A stretch of DNA of 64,000 nt from Flavobacterium psychrophilum. Lineage in GTDB: Bacteria; Bacteroidota; Bacteroidia; Flavobacteriales; Flavobacteriaceae. Position 1 is the stretch's first letter. The number at the start of each line of letters is the position of its first letter. Made by a program: the position numbers and the translations under genes. The notes beneath the pieces are model-generated. The model did not search any database and had not been told where the DNA came from. It worked only from the letters and a program-made list of their open reading frames with translations. The stretch is from positions 1 to 64,000 of the forward strand of contig CAMCVA010000011.1 in the NCBI GenBank assembly GCA_945879625.1. The letters run 5' to 3'. Shown in pieces: positions 35,153 through 43,684 of the stretch.

Positions 35153-35183
35153 TTGAAAAATAAATAATAAGCCCTTATATTTG
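35153..35183 (+). promoter_or_regulatory. Promoter of the tRNA-Lys/tRNA-Leu unit
   Basis: TTG at 35153-35155, 20 nt, then TATATTTG at 35176-35183: an exact match to the Bacteroidota consensus, 25 nt before the tRNA-Lys 5' end. Confidence 0.8.
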
Positions 35184-35208
35184 CACCCGCATTGGAGAAA
35201 TGCATTTT

Positions 35209-35284
35209 GACTCGATAGCTCAGTTGGTAGAGCACATCACTTTTAATGATGGGGTCCTGGGTTCGAGCCCCAGTCAGGTCACCA
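35209..35284 (+). tRNA. tRNA-Lys (anticodon TTT)
   Basis: A 76-nt cloverleaf with CCA encoded. The acceptor strand GACTCGA pairs with TCAGGTC, with one C-A mismatch at the fifth pair. The D arm is AGCTCAGTTGGTAGAGC, the anticodon loop is CTTTTAA and the T arm is CTGGGTTCGAGCCCCAG. Confidence 0.95.
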
Positions 35285-35286
35285 CA

Positions 35287-35318
35287 AAGTCGTTCTCCTT
35301 GGTGGACGGCTTTTTTTT
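35287..35318 (+). terminator. Possible terminator between the two tRNAs
   Basis: AGTCGT pairs with ACGGCT (one G-T pair) around a CC/GG inner pair, followed by eight T residues directly before tRNA-Leu. It may attenuate rather than fully stop transcription, since no separate promoter is visible for tRNA-Leu. Confidence 0.5.
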
Positions 35319-35402
35319 GGCCACGTGGAGAAATTGGTAGACTTGCCATCTTGAGGGGGTGGTGCTCGTAAGGGCGTGTGGGTTCGAATCCCATCGTGGT
35401 CA
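35319..35402 (+). tRNA. tRNA-Leu (anticodon GAG)
   Basis: An 84-nt class II tRNA. The acceptor strand GGCCACG pairs with CGTGGTC, the anticodon loop is CTTGAGG, and a long variable arm (TGCTCGTAAGGGCG) precedes the T arm GTGGGTTCGAATCCCAT. CCA is not encoded (CGA follows the discriminator A), unlike in the neighbouring tRNA-Lys. Confidence 0.93.
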
Positions 35403-35427
35403 CGAATGAATCCTCAAAAAAGAAAAA

Positions 35428-35455
35428 ACGCCAAGCTCGCTTGAGCGTTTTTTTA
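35428..35455 (+). terminator. Terminator after tRNA-Leu
   Basis: ACGC-c-AAGC (35428-35436), loop TC, GCTT-g-AGCGT (35439-35448), then a T run. An outer pair AATCCTCAAA with TTTGAGGATT extends the stem. Confidence 0.85.
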
Positions 35456-35467
35456 TTTTGAGGATTA

Positions 35468-35547
35468 TCAAAGCGGAGCTTTGTGGGATGGACGAAGTCA
35501 ATCCTGTTTTCAAAGCGGAGCTTTGCTGGGATGGACGAAGTCAATCC
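35468..35547. repeat. Two tandem copies of a 37-39-base palindromic repeat
   Basis: TCAAAGCGGAGCTTTG plus GGGATGGACGAAGTCAATCC occurs at 35468-35504 and again at 35509-35547. Each copy contains two small palindromes (CAAAGCGGAGCTTTG, and GGATgGACgaaGTCaATCC). Part of the second recurs at about 32200. No gene is seen in the 321-base gap from tRNA-Leu to the next gene, and long open frames here are antisense to the tRNAs. Confidence 0.6.
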
Positions 35548-35723
35548 CTCTTTCAAACCAAAGTTTTCTGTATGGACGATGTGTATACATAAAAAAAACA
35601 ACCTACTAGGTTGCTCTTTTTTGTTATTACATATGATTCTATCATTAAAATTTGTAACCCATTCAAAATAAAACTCCTGAATCTTTTTGCTCAATAACGA
35701 TAAATCGGGAGCACTTGAAACTA

Positions 35724-36548
35724 TTATTGATAAAATATACTATAAGTTCCTTCATATATTAGAGCACCAAAAATATTCGAACCATAAAAACGAGTGATGT
35801 TGGTTGGAAACAATAATTCATTATAAGCATATCTAAAATGAAGACTATCAAAACTTTGTCCACCTGGAAACGGGGTTATTGATATAATATTCCTGGTTGT
35901 AGAAGAGAATAAAATATCTAAAAAATCGGATTCTGGATTAACATTTTCTGGATTAACATCATAACCCAAATCCAAAAATGCCTCTTTTATTCCTATAACA
36001 TTTTTAAACGGACTACTTGTTAAACTATATGAAAGATTTCCTCCATCTTTACTGACAATGTAACTTTGGTTAGTTGATAAAGTGTAAGTTGTTTTCAAAA
36101 TTCCATTTGACAAAACAGAAATTGTGTTATTTGAATTATAAACATATTCTAAATCACTGATATATGTTCCCCCAGAAAGAGATGTATATTTTTTATTTAC
36201 CAACTTATTGTTTTGGTATGTAAAATCAATAAAATCTGACTCGTCACCACTTTCTCCAAATTGAATTTTCGTAATCAAATTACCTGTATAGGTAAAGTAA
36301 CACTTACCACCACCGCTGCCACCTAATTCTTCATTTGTAAAATAATCAACTTGTATGTAGTTGATCTTATTTTGATCATAAAAAAATTCATAACAAAGAC
36401 CACCATATGTATCTTCAATAATCTTCTTTGGTAAAATAGTATTCGGGTCTAAATTTTGTGATGTTGAATTAGTTGAATTACTATCACTGGAACAGGAGTT
36501 AAAAAATATCATTCCTATTAAGGACAACATTAAAATTCTAATTTTCAT
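35724..36548 (-). CDS. Lipoprotein of unknown function
   Basis: A 274-residue protein. The signal sequence has a lipobox (MIFFNSCSSDSNSTN) followed by a Ser/Asn/Thr linker. The rest is beta-rich, with YD-like short motifs (YFTYTGNLITKIQF, FIDFTYQNNKLVNKKY, LEYVYNSNNTISVL, LHFRYAYNELLFPTNITRFY). It resembles the DUF4595-like flavobacterial outer-membrane lipoproteins, in which imperfect repeats form a beta-sheet. No function is known. It is monocistronic. Confidence 0.75.
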   Translation of the reverse strand: MKIRILMLSLIGMIFFNSCSSDSNSTNSTSQNLDPNTILPKKIIEDTYGGLCYEFFYDQNKINYIQVDYFTNEELGGSGGGKCYFTYTGNLITKIQFGESGDESDFIDFTYQNNKLVNKKYTSLSGGTYISDLEYVYNSNNTISVLSNGILKTTYTLSTNQSYIVSKDGGNLSYSLTSSPFKNVIGIKEAFLDLGYDVNPENVNPESDFLDILFSSTTRNIISITPFPGGQSFDSLHFRYAYNELLFPTNITRFYGSNIFGALIYEGTYSIFYQ

Positions 36549-36983
36549 AATATTTTATTTTTTGTTTGAAATACAAATTTATCATTTAATTTGGTTATTC
36601 AACTATGGCAAAGTTTCCTCGTTGTGTAATTACTTAAATGTTATTATTATTTTAGATTGATTTGGTTCGTTTGTCCCTCGCTCGCGTACTGGTCGACTAA
36701 GGGCGAAAAATTTGGAAAAATATTTTCAATAGATTTCAGCACCTTTTTGCCTCCAATCATCTAAAATCCTATCAACAGTTATTGCTTTCGGAAATTAAGA
36801 CACAACCCCCAACTTATTTTGGTGTAAACTAAACAAGCGATTGCGACAATTCAAAATAAAAATTCAGAAACGCGAAATAGCGTATGATTATCCGATAAAA
36901 TGCATGTCTTTTCTAAAATTAATCCTAAAATAAATCTTACATCAAATTTTTACCTACTTTTGTTTAACTTTTTTTTTAAAAAA
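36549..36983. other. Intergenic region with imperfect inverted repeat and a coding scar
   Basis: The gap between the lipoprotein and the MerR gene holds an imperfect inverted repeat around TTCG..CCCT and AGGGCGAA (about 36669-36711). On the minus strand at about 36731-36800 there is a 22-codon segment between stops reading FPKAITVDRILDDWRQKGAEIY. This looks like the end of a lost gene, possibly a replication-initiator or DnaD-like protein. The rest is AT-rich, and the MerR promoter is at its right end. Confidence 0.35.
36955..36962 (+). promoter_or_regulatory. -7 promoter element of the carotenoid regulator operon
   Basis: TACTTTTG fits TAnnTTTG, 21 nt upstream of the ATG at 36984. It lies downstream of the longer in-frame ATG at 36900, which argues for the later start. 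This region is also where a CarH-like repressor could bind, but no clear operator is visible. Confidence 0.6.
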
Positions 36984-37880
36984 ATGAACAATATAAAAAA
37001 CGTTTTCAGCATTAAAGATTTAGAAAATCTATCGGGCATTAAAGCCCACACGATTCGCATTTGGGAAAAACGCTATGCCGTATTAGAACCCATGCGCACC
37101 GAAACCAATATTCGATTATATGATTTAGTAAGTTTACAAAAACTGCTCAACATCACCTTACTCCACAATCACGGGTATAAAATTTCGAAGATATCCAAAT
37201 ATCCGCCCGAAAAAATTCCCGAAATGGTAAACGAAATTGTTTCGTCAAAAAGTGCGAAGAATCACGCCATTAGCGCCTTTAAAATGGCCATGATGAATTT
37301 TGACCAAACACTTTTCTTCAACACCTACAACAAACTGCTTTCGGAAAAATCATTTCGCGAAGTGTTTTACGAAGTGTTTATTCCGCTCATGACCGAATTG
37401 GGCTTACTTTGGCAAACTGACACCATTACCCCAGCTCACGAGCATTTTATCAGTTACCTCATCAAACAAAAACTGCTCATTAATACCGAAAAAGTTCAGG
37501 TTAAACAGCCCACTCGAACAGACAAGGTATTTGTACTCTACTTGCCTATGAATGAAGTACACGAATTGGGTATCATGTACTTAAATTACGAAATTCTAGC
37601 CGCTGGATACAAAACCATTTACTTGGGCGAAAGCGTTCCGCTAGACAGTTTAAAAGACATGAGAAAATACTTTGACAACATTGTATATGTTTCTTACATG
37701 ACCGTGCAACCCGACAAAAATCATATAAACGCCTACATCACTGATGTTAAAAATGAATTGCTTGATGCTACTTCAGAATTGTGGTGCATTGGGCGCATGG
37801 TAGAGGAAATTGAATACGCTCAATTTTCCCCAACCATCAAAAAATTTGAATCTATTTTTGACCTTGTAAACGAACTCTAA
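36984..37880 (+). CDS. MerR-family regulator with B12-binding domain (CarH/LitR-like)
   Basis: A probable light- and cobalamin-responsive repressor of the carotenoid genes that follow. The 298-residue protein has a MerR HTH (about 8-78, FSIKDLENLSGIKAHTIRIWEKRY). A helical cap bears the CarH-type W-x9-EH signature (LLWQTDTITPAHEHF). The Rossmann cobalamin-binding domain contains E-x-H-x2-G (NEVHELG), the lower axial His expected for base-off adenosylcobalamin. In CarH, light breaks the Co-C bond, the tetramer falls apart and DNA is released. The gene is 5 nt upstream of crtI and so probably regulates its own operon. Confidence 0.88.
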   Translation: MNNIKNVFSIKDLENLSGIKAHTIRIWEKRYAVLEPMRTETNIRLYDLVSLQKLLNITLLHNHGYKISKISKYPPEKIPEMVNEIVSSKSAKNHAISAFKMAMMNFDQTLFFNTYNKLLSEKSFREVFYEVFIPLMTELGLLWQTDTITPAHEHFISYLIKQKLLINTEKVQVKQPTRTDKVFVLYLPMNEVHELGIMYLNYEILAAGYKTIYLGESVPLDSLKDMRKYFDNIVYVSYMTVQPDKNHINAYITDVKNELLDATSELWCIGRMVEEIEYAQFSPTIKKFESIFDLVNEL

Positions 37881-37885
37881 GCCGA

Positions 37886-39346
37886 ATGAAAAAAAACATT
37901 GCTATTATCGGTTCCGGATTTTCTGCACTTGCTGCCTCATGTTATCTAGCGCAAGCTGGTCATGAAGTTACTATCTACGAAAAAAACGACACCATTGGTG
38001 GACGCGCCCGTCAACTCAAACGCGATGGGTTTATTTTTGACATTGGCCCTACCTGGTATTGGATGCCCGATGTTTTTGAGCGTTTCTTTGCCGATTTTAA
38101 TAAAAAACCCAGCGATTATTATAGTTTAGAAAAACTTTCACCCGCCTATCAGGTCTATTTTGGCGTGCATGATTTTGTTACGATCTCTGATAACTTAGAC
38201 GCCATTTGCGATACCTTTGAAAGTATTGAAGCCGGCAGTGCTGCCGAATTGAGAAAATTTATGGCCGAGGCACAGTCCAATTATGATATTGCCATCAAAG
38301 ATTTGGTCTACAATCCGGGAGTATCACCCATGGAGCTCATTACCTTAGAAACTGCCAAAAAAGTTGGACAGTTTTTCAGTAACATTCGACGCGATGTGCG
38401 CAAGCGATTCAAGCACACCAAGCTAATCCAGATACTAGAATTTCCGGTTTTGTTTTTGGGCGCCAAACCTTCGGACACGCCGTCTTTCTATAGTTTTATG
38501 AACTACGCCGATTTTGGCTTAGGCACCTGGCATCCTAAAAATGGCATGTATAGCGTGATTTTGGCCATCGAATCCTTGGCCAAATCCTTGGGCGTGGTTA
38601 TCCATACCTCATCCAACGTGACCAAAATAGAAGTCGATCACGAAAAAGCATCGGGTTTGGTCGTTAACGGAAATTTCATTGCTGCCGATGTAGTATTGAG
38701 CGGCGCCGACTACCATCATTCTGAAACTTTATTAGACGAAAAACACCGTGGCTATTCGGAGAAATTTTGGTCCAAACAAATCTTTGCCCCATCCTCCCTT
38801 CTCTTTTATGTTGGATTTGATAAAAAAATAATAAACGTAGAACACCATTCGCTCTTTTTTGACGTCGATTTTGATGCACACGCTCACAGCATTTATGACG
38901 ATCCGAGATGGCCAGAAAACCCCTTGTTTTATGCTAGTTTCCCCTCTAAAACTGATGCTAATTCGGCACCTGAAGGAAAAGAAGCGGCTATATTTTTAAT
39001 TCCATTAGCACCTGGTTTAGCAGACACTGAAGCTTTGCGAGAAACCTATTTTGAAAAAATTATGACTCGTTTGGAAGCACTCACCGAACAAGAATTAAAA
39101 AATAATATTATCTTTAAAAACTCTTTTTGTGTAAATGATTTTGTAAGCGAATACAATTCTTATAAAGGAAACGCTTACGGAATGGCCAATACGCTTTTGC
39201 AAACGGCATTTTTACGACCCAAATTGAAGAGTAAAAAAGTACAAAATTTATATTTCACTGGCCAACTAACCGTGCCGGGACCTGGTGTACCACCTGCCTT
39301 AATATCGGGCAAATTGGTGGCCGAATTGATTGAAAAAAATTGTTAA
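37886..39346 (+). CDS. crtI: Phytoene desaturase
   Basis: A FAD-dependent desaturase converting phytoene to lycopene at the membrane. The 486-residue protein begins with the dinucleotide-binding motif IAIIGSGFSALAASCYLAQAGHEV and has GGRARQLKRDGFIFDIGPTWY. It ends with the carotenoid desaturase signature NLYFTGQLTVPGPGVPPALISGK. It is in one operon with the MerR regulator, crtB and crtZ. Confidence 0.95.
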   Translation: MKKNIAIIGSGFSALAASCYLAQAGHEVTIYEKNDTIGGRARQLKRDGFIFDIGPTWYWMPDVFERFFADFNKKPSDYYSLEKLSPAYQVYFGVHDFVTISDNLDAICDTFESIEAGSAAELRKFMAEAQSNYDIAIKDLVYNPGVSPMELITLETAKKVGQFFSNIRRDVRKRFKHTKLIQILEFPVLFLGAKPSDTPSFYSFMNYADFGLGTWHPKNGMYSVILAIESLAKSLGVVIHTSSNVTKIEVDHEKASGLVVNGNFIAADVVLSGADYHHSETLLDEKHRGYSEKFWSKQIFAPSSLLFYVGFDKKIINVEHHSLFFDVDFDAHAHSIYDDPRWPENPLFYASFPSKTDANSAPEGKEAAIFLIPLAPGLADTEALRETYFEKIMTRLEALTEQELKNNIIFKNSFCVNDFVSEYNSYKGNAYGMANTLLQTAFLRPKLKSKKVQNLYFTGQLTVPGPGVPPALISGKLVAELIEKNC

Positions 39347-39373
39347 ACAATACGAGAATTGTCCAATTAGTAT

Positions 39374-40213
39374 ATGAAGTCTATTTTTGATTCCCTTTCT
39401 TTTGAATGCAGCAAACGAGTAACACAAACCTACAGTACCTCCTTTTCTACGGCTGTAAAAATGTTGTCTCCCAGCATTCGTCAAGATATCTATAATATTT
39501 ATGGCTTTGTGCGCTTTGCCGACGAAATTGTAGACAGTTTTCACGATTACCCAAAAGAAACTTTATTTGATCTTTTTGAAACTGATTTAGCCAACGCCCT
39601 CGCACATAAAATCAGTTTAAACCCCATACTGAATGCCTTTCAGCACACCGTACACCAATACAATATACCCAACGAACTAATCGATGCTTTTATGAAAAGC
39701 ATGAAATTAGACTTGTCAAAATCGGTATACGAAACCGAAGAAGAATACCAAGAATACATCTATGGTTCTGCTGATGTGGTGGGTTTGATGTGCCTCAAAG
39801 TATTCGTAAAAGGGGATCACGCAACTTATGACAAGCTCAAAGCGAGCGCCATGCGATTGGGATCGGCTTTTCAGAAAGTAAATTTCTTGCGTGACCTGAA
39901 AGACGACCACGAAGTGTTGAGCCGCACCTATTTCCCCAATACCGACCTAAACCGATTGGACGAACAAGCCAAAGCCAAAATCATTAAAGAAATTGAAGCC
40001 GATTTTGCTGCCGGATACGAAGGCATAATTCTACTACCCTTTGAAGCCAAATTTGGGGTGTATACCGCCTTTGTTTATTACAAAAAATTACTCCACAAAC
40101 TCAGCAAGACGCCATCAGCCGAAATCAAAAATACCCGTATTCGCGTTTCGGATTACCAAAAAATAGGATTATTTGCCCGTTGTTATTTTACCTACAAATT
40201 TAACATCATCTAA
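39374..40213 (+). CDS. crtB: Phytoene synthase
   Basis: Condenses two geranylgeranyl diphosphates into phytoene. The 279-residue protein has both Asp-rich substrate-Mg sites: FADEIVDSF (about residues 42-50) and FLRDLKDDHEVL (about 171-182). The squalene/phytoene synthase signature YGSADVVGLMCLKVF is present. It lies between crtI (27 nt) and crtZ (3 nt). Confidence 0.95.
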   Translation: MKSIFDSLSFECSKRVTQTYSTSFSTAVKMLSPSIRQDIYNIYGFVRFADEIVDSFHDYPKETLFDLFETDLANALAHKISLNPILNAFQHTVHQYNIPNELIDAFMKSMKLDLSKSVYETEEEYQEYIYGSADVVGLMCLKVFVKGDHATYDKLKASAMRLGSAFQKVNFLRDLKDDHEVLSRTYFPNTDLNRLDEQAKAKIIKEIEADFAAGYEGIILLPFEAKFGVYTAFVYYKKLLHKLSKTPSAEIKNTRIRVSDYQKIGLFARCYFTYKFNII

Positions 40214-40216
40214 ATT

Positions 40217-40660
40217 ATGTTCCTCTACATTGCCGTTTTTATCGTTACTTTTTTCTTTATGGAGTTTATGGCATGGTATAGCCACAAGTACATTATGCAC
40301 GGATTTTTGTGGATTTTGCATGCCGATCACCACAAAAAAGACCACGATTCTTGGTTTGAGCGCAACGACGCCTTTTTTATCTTTTATGCGGTAGTAAGCA
40401 TGGGATTTTTTGTCTTGTGGCAAAAACAAATTCTAGATGTGGGCTTAGCCATTGGACTGGGTATTTTTGCCTACGGATGGACCTACTTTTTGGTGCACGA
40501 TATTTTCATTCACCAACGGTTTAAGTTGTTTAGAAATGCCAATGGCAAATACGCCAAAGCCGTTCGTCGAGCGCACAAAATGCACCACAAACACATCGGA
40601 AAAGACAAGGGAGAATGTTTTGGAATGTTATGGGTTCCGTTGAAGTACTTTATAAACTAA
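40217..40660 (+). CDS. crtZ: Beta-carotene hydroxylase
   Basis: A non-haem di-iron membrane hydroxylase that adds 3-hydroxyl groups to beta-ionone rings, giving zeaxanthin. The 147-residue protein has the His clusters HKYIMHG, HADHHKKDH, HDIFIHQR and HKMHHKH, with hydrophobic helices between them. It ends the MerR-crtI-crtB-crtZ operon. A lycopene cyclase, needed to provide its substrate, is not in this cluster and must lie elsewhere. Confidence 0.93.
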   Translation: MFLYIAVFIVTFFFMEFMAWYSHKYIMHGFLWILHADHHKKDHDSWFERNDAFFIFYAVVSMGFFVLWQKQILDVGLAIGLGIFAYGWTYFLVHDIFIHQRFKLFRNANGKYAKAVRRAHKMHHKHIGKDKGECFGMLWVPLKYFIN

Positions 40661-40663
40661 GAC

Positions 40664-41194
40664 TTACTGTTTACTTCCTTTTACAGCTCTTTGAATTGCT
40701 TCTTTGCCCGGTAATTTTAATCGTTCGCTCAAAAACGCAACTTCGTTTAGGTCTATCGTTCCGCGTAGCGAAAATAATACGGTATCTTCTGCAGATGAAC
40801 TTTCTACAAACAACAAAATTTCTGATAGGAATTGATCAGATGCGCCAGGCATGGCATACAAACTGATTTGTTTTCCATCCTCAGAAAATCGAGACATTTC
40901 TGTCAATTTTGTGGCTGATGCATACTGCGCAACGGCCATTTTCATCTGCAAAGTTGTAGGTTTATCTGCTGTAGAATAGAAGGTAAGCTGCGCTAAATTT
41001 TTAATCATTGTCAAATAACGAGCGGCTTCTTTATCAGATTCGTCCATTTTGACTTTGGCCATCAAGTCAAACATTTTTTTATTGACTACCACCGATTTTA
41101 CTTGATCTAAACCTGAAAACGCATCCAATTGATTTTGTGCAAAACCTACAAAACCAAAACTCATGACCAATAAAATTATTCCAAACTTTTTCAT
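40664..41194 (-). CDS. DUF4252 secreted protein
   Basis: A 176-residue protein with a signal peptide (KKFGIILLVMSFGFVGFAQ) and a DUF4252-type domain, common in Bacteroidota. No catalytic motif is visible. The sequence is helical and amphipathic, with a conserved-looking GTIDLNEVAFLSERL near the end. It is convergent with crtZ, with 3 nt between stops. Function is unknown. Confidence 0.78.
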   Translation of the reverse strand: MKKFGIILLVMSFGFVGFAQNQLDAFSGLDQVKSVVVNKKMFDLMAKVKMDESDKEAARYLTMIKNLAQLTFYSTADKPTTLQMKMAVAQYASATKLTEMSRFSEDGKQISLYAMPGASDQFLSEILLFVESSSAEDTVLFSLRGTIDLNEVAFLSERLKLPGKEAIQRAVKGSKQ

Positions 41195-41322
41195 AAGTAG
41201 CTAAATTTCGCTTCCTTAAATAATAGAAAGCTGCTATATTAACAGCGAAAATAAGGCTTATTTGCGAAGTTAAACCGTCTTAACACCTTTTTAATACTTA
41301 GCAAATTGGTGAAGTTTACTTA

Positions 41323-43266
41323 TTAAAACAAAAAGCTCAATCCCAGTTTAACGTTTCTTCCTTTGGCATTATAGCCAATAACTTCTTGAAAATCGGCATT
41401 AAACAAGTTGGTTACGGCACCAAAAACCTGTACCCGTTTAGGCACTATATCCCAAGCAATTGTAGAATTTAGTGTCTGATAGGCCGGTAATTGCACCGCG
41501 ACCGATTCAAACGTACTGGAATCATAATAGGCGTCTGCACGATCATGCACGTATTGATAAGTAAGCCCCGCCGAACCTTTTTTAAACTGATACGCCAGTT
41601 CCATATTTACTTTGTGTTTGGGAATTAAGCGGTTGAGTTGTTCTTCTACTTGGGTAAATGTGTAGTTGGCCGATAGATTCCAATTGGCCGTAAACGCACA
41701 CCGCATACTTCCCTCCAACCCTTTTGCATGAAAATTTCCTGCTACGTTTTGGTAAAACGACTCAAACGTGTCTGGATTATAATAATAACCAATGGTGTTG
41801 TTTTCGTCGCGGTAAAACCCAACAGCTTTTACTACCAATTTATCAGCCCATACCCGCGACTCAACCCCAAATTCGGTGGTGGCATTTCGCTCGGGTGTGA
41901 GTTGTAAATTTCCATAAGGGCCATACAATTGGTATAAACTCGGCGTGATAAATGCCGTACTGTGTGAGGCCAGTAATTTTAGTGGAAGTTTGGCAAATAC
42001 ATAACTCGGATTTACATTAAAAACGACTTGATTGCCATAGGCACTGTGTGTATTTATGCGGGAGCCGGCATTCAGGTTCAACCCAAAATCTGAATTGTAT
42101 ACTACAGTAGCATAAGGATCAAGCAAAACAAATTTGGTAGCCTCGCGCTGTAAATCGGTATAGGGATCTTTTTGCGCCATATCCAAAAATTGGTACTGCA
42201 CGCCTGAAACCATAAACAATTGATTGGAAAATTTGTGTTTGGCAAACAAATCGACAGAGGCGGTCCTGCCAGTGTAGCGATATTCGTCTACTGTTGGTGG
42301 TACTACAAATGAATTGGTTTGCCAAATGGTTCTGTCTATCGTGGAAAGACCTGCATTTAAAGCAAATTCACCAAAAGAAGTGGTATAGGCCGAGGCCAAT
42401 CCCAAGCGGAATTGCTCCGAAAAACTGGTGTTGTTCAAATCGTCAGCGTTGGCTACTATGCCGTCAAACGTATTGTCAAAACTATTTTTTAAGCGGTCGT
42501 AATTTCCAAATAGGTCAAATCGCAACCGATCAGAGGCTTTAAAACCCAGCTTTTGCCTGATGTTCCATCGCGAAAAGGCATCGGCTTCGGCTGGATTGCC
42601 AGCCGCTTCACTCATACCTCTGGTTTCGGTGCTGCTCACAGCGGTGAGGTAATTAACTTTTTGAATGGTCCCATTTATAGAAACACCTTGATTGAATTCT
42701 TGGCCTGCAAGGGTTGCCGTGTGTGCCGTATTTTGCGTACCTATATTCGTATAGGCACTACCGGAGAACTTCTTTTGGGATGATTTTTTTAGGGTGATAG
42801 AAATTACGCCAGTAGCTGCCCCGGTGCCATACAAGGTACTGGAAGCCCCTTTCATCACTTCGATTTTTTCGATTTGATCTACAGAAAGTAAACGCAGATC
42901 GTATTCTAAATTGATGCCCGACGCATCGGTAACCGGAATACCGTCTATGTAAATTGCCGTTTGTCTGTTTCGGCCGCCGCGCAGGTAGTAGCCCAAGTTT
43001 TTTCCGGCAAACGATTGATTTCCATTGATCTCTACTCCAGCCAATTGACTCAATACGTTGGCCAAGCTCTGCCCTTGTTTTTTGGCTAAATCTTGAGCGG
43101 TAAGCACCTCAATAATTTTACCTGATTTTTGGCTGTTTAGTTCAAATTTGGTATCCGACACAACTACTTCCTTGAGTCGGGTAGACGTGAGACTGTCTTG
43201 CATTTGCGCCTGTACAACTGCTGTAGTACACATATAGACGCACAAACCAATTACTAATTTGTTCAT
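41323..43266 (-). CDS. TonB-dependent receptor, probable cobalamin transporter (BtuB-like)
   Basis: A 647-residue outer-membrane transporter. A signal peptide is followed by the TonB-box region and a plug domain (KSGKIIEVLTAQDLAKKQGQ, YLRGGRNRQTAIYIDGIPV, VMKGASSTLYGTGAATGVI). About 22 beta strands follow, ending KLGLSFLF. The cobalamin riboswitch directly upstream on the same strand and the divergent B12-type ABC transporter operon identify the substrate as a corrinoid. Energy comes from the TonB-ExbBD system, which is not in this window. Confidence 0.92.
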   Translation of the reverse strand: MNKLVIGLCVYMCTTAVVQAQMQDSLTSTRLKEVVVSDTKFELNSQKSGKIIEVLTAQDLAKKQGQSLANVLSQLAGVEINGNQSFAGKNLGYYLRGGRNRQTAIYIDGIPVTDASGINLEYDLRLLSVDQIEKIEVMKGASSTLYGTGAATGVISITLKKSSQKKFSGSAYTNIGTQNTAHTATLAGQEFNQGVSINGTIQKVNYLTAVSSTETRGMSEAAGNPAEADAFSRWNIRQKLGFKASDRLRFDLFGNYDRLKNSFDNTFDGIVANADDLNNTSFSEQFRLGLASAYTTSFGEFALNAGLSTIDRTIWQTNSFVVPPTVDEYRYTGRTASVDLFAKHKFSNQLFMVSGVQYQFLDMAQKDPYTDLQREATKFVLLDPYATVVYNSDFGLNLNAGSRINTHSAYGNQVVFNVNPSYVFAKLPLKLLASHSTAFITPSLYQLYGPYGNLQLTPERNATTEFGVESRVWADKLVVKAVGFYRDENNTIGYYYNPDTFESFYQNVAGNFHAKGLEGSMRCAFTANWNLSANYTFTQVEEQLNRLIPKHKVNMELAYQFKKGSAGLTYQYVHDRADAYYDSSTFESVAVQLPAYQTLNSTIAWDIVPKRVQVFGAVTNLFNADFQEVIGYNAKGRNVKLGLSFLF

Positions 43267-43359
43267 TGAATTAGGTTAGGCATTCATTCGATAAAAGGGA
43301 GAAAAGCATAGAACTTACCCATACTCAAACTTTTTTTCCCGAAAGTTTGTTACTCAGCG

Positions 43360-43558
43360 AATGTGGCAGGTCTCCTGGCTTGCGTCTTGTTATCAACCTT
43401 CTCATTCGCCGTGGCAAACAATGGTATTGCAGATAATAACAAGCTTTGTAGCTTACAGTTGCGGGTACAGCTTGGGATTTTTGGTATTTGATTTAGGACT
43501 TTTGATTTCTGAAAAATCAACCCTATACAAACAATTCAATCACCCAATTCCCTTTTAA
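43360..43558 (-). promoter_or_regulatory. Cobalamin riboswitch controlling the BtuB-like gene
   Basis: Read on the minus strand, the leader contains AGGGAATTGGGTGATTGAA near its 5' end, then AGCTGTACCCGCAACTGTAAGC. The B12 box AGCCAGGAGACCTGCC is at 43365-43380. Together these are the standard conserved blocks of the AdoCbl/cobalamin class. Downstream, toward the gene, CAAACTTT and AAAGTTTG (43326-43349) form a hairpin that may be part of the expression platform. High B12 should shut off receptor synthesis. Confidence 0.92.
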
Positions 43559-43634
43559 TGCGATAGAAAAAAATTCTAAGGCAACCAAAATTCGAAACAA
43601 AGATAGCCAAACAACTACCATATCAAAATATAAT

Positions 43635-43666
43635 TTGATATTTAAATTGCAATCCTACTACCTTTG
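43635..43666 (+). promoter_or_regulatory. Promoter of the cobalamin ABC transporter operon
   Basis: TTG at 43635-43637, 21 nt, TACCTTTG at 43659-43666. The ATG at 43685 follows 18 nt later. The short leader leaves no room for a riboswitch on this strand, so this operon is not controlled by the adjacent one. Confidence 0.65.
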
Positions 43667-43684
43667 CTCCCAAGAAAATTATTC

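Noticed and set aside
35137..35694. A 185-codon minus-strand frame across both tRNA genes
   Set aside because: It is antisense to tRNA-Lys and tRNA-Leu and crosses their terminators. Such frames are a well-known false gene type, and the composition is not protein-like.
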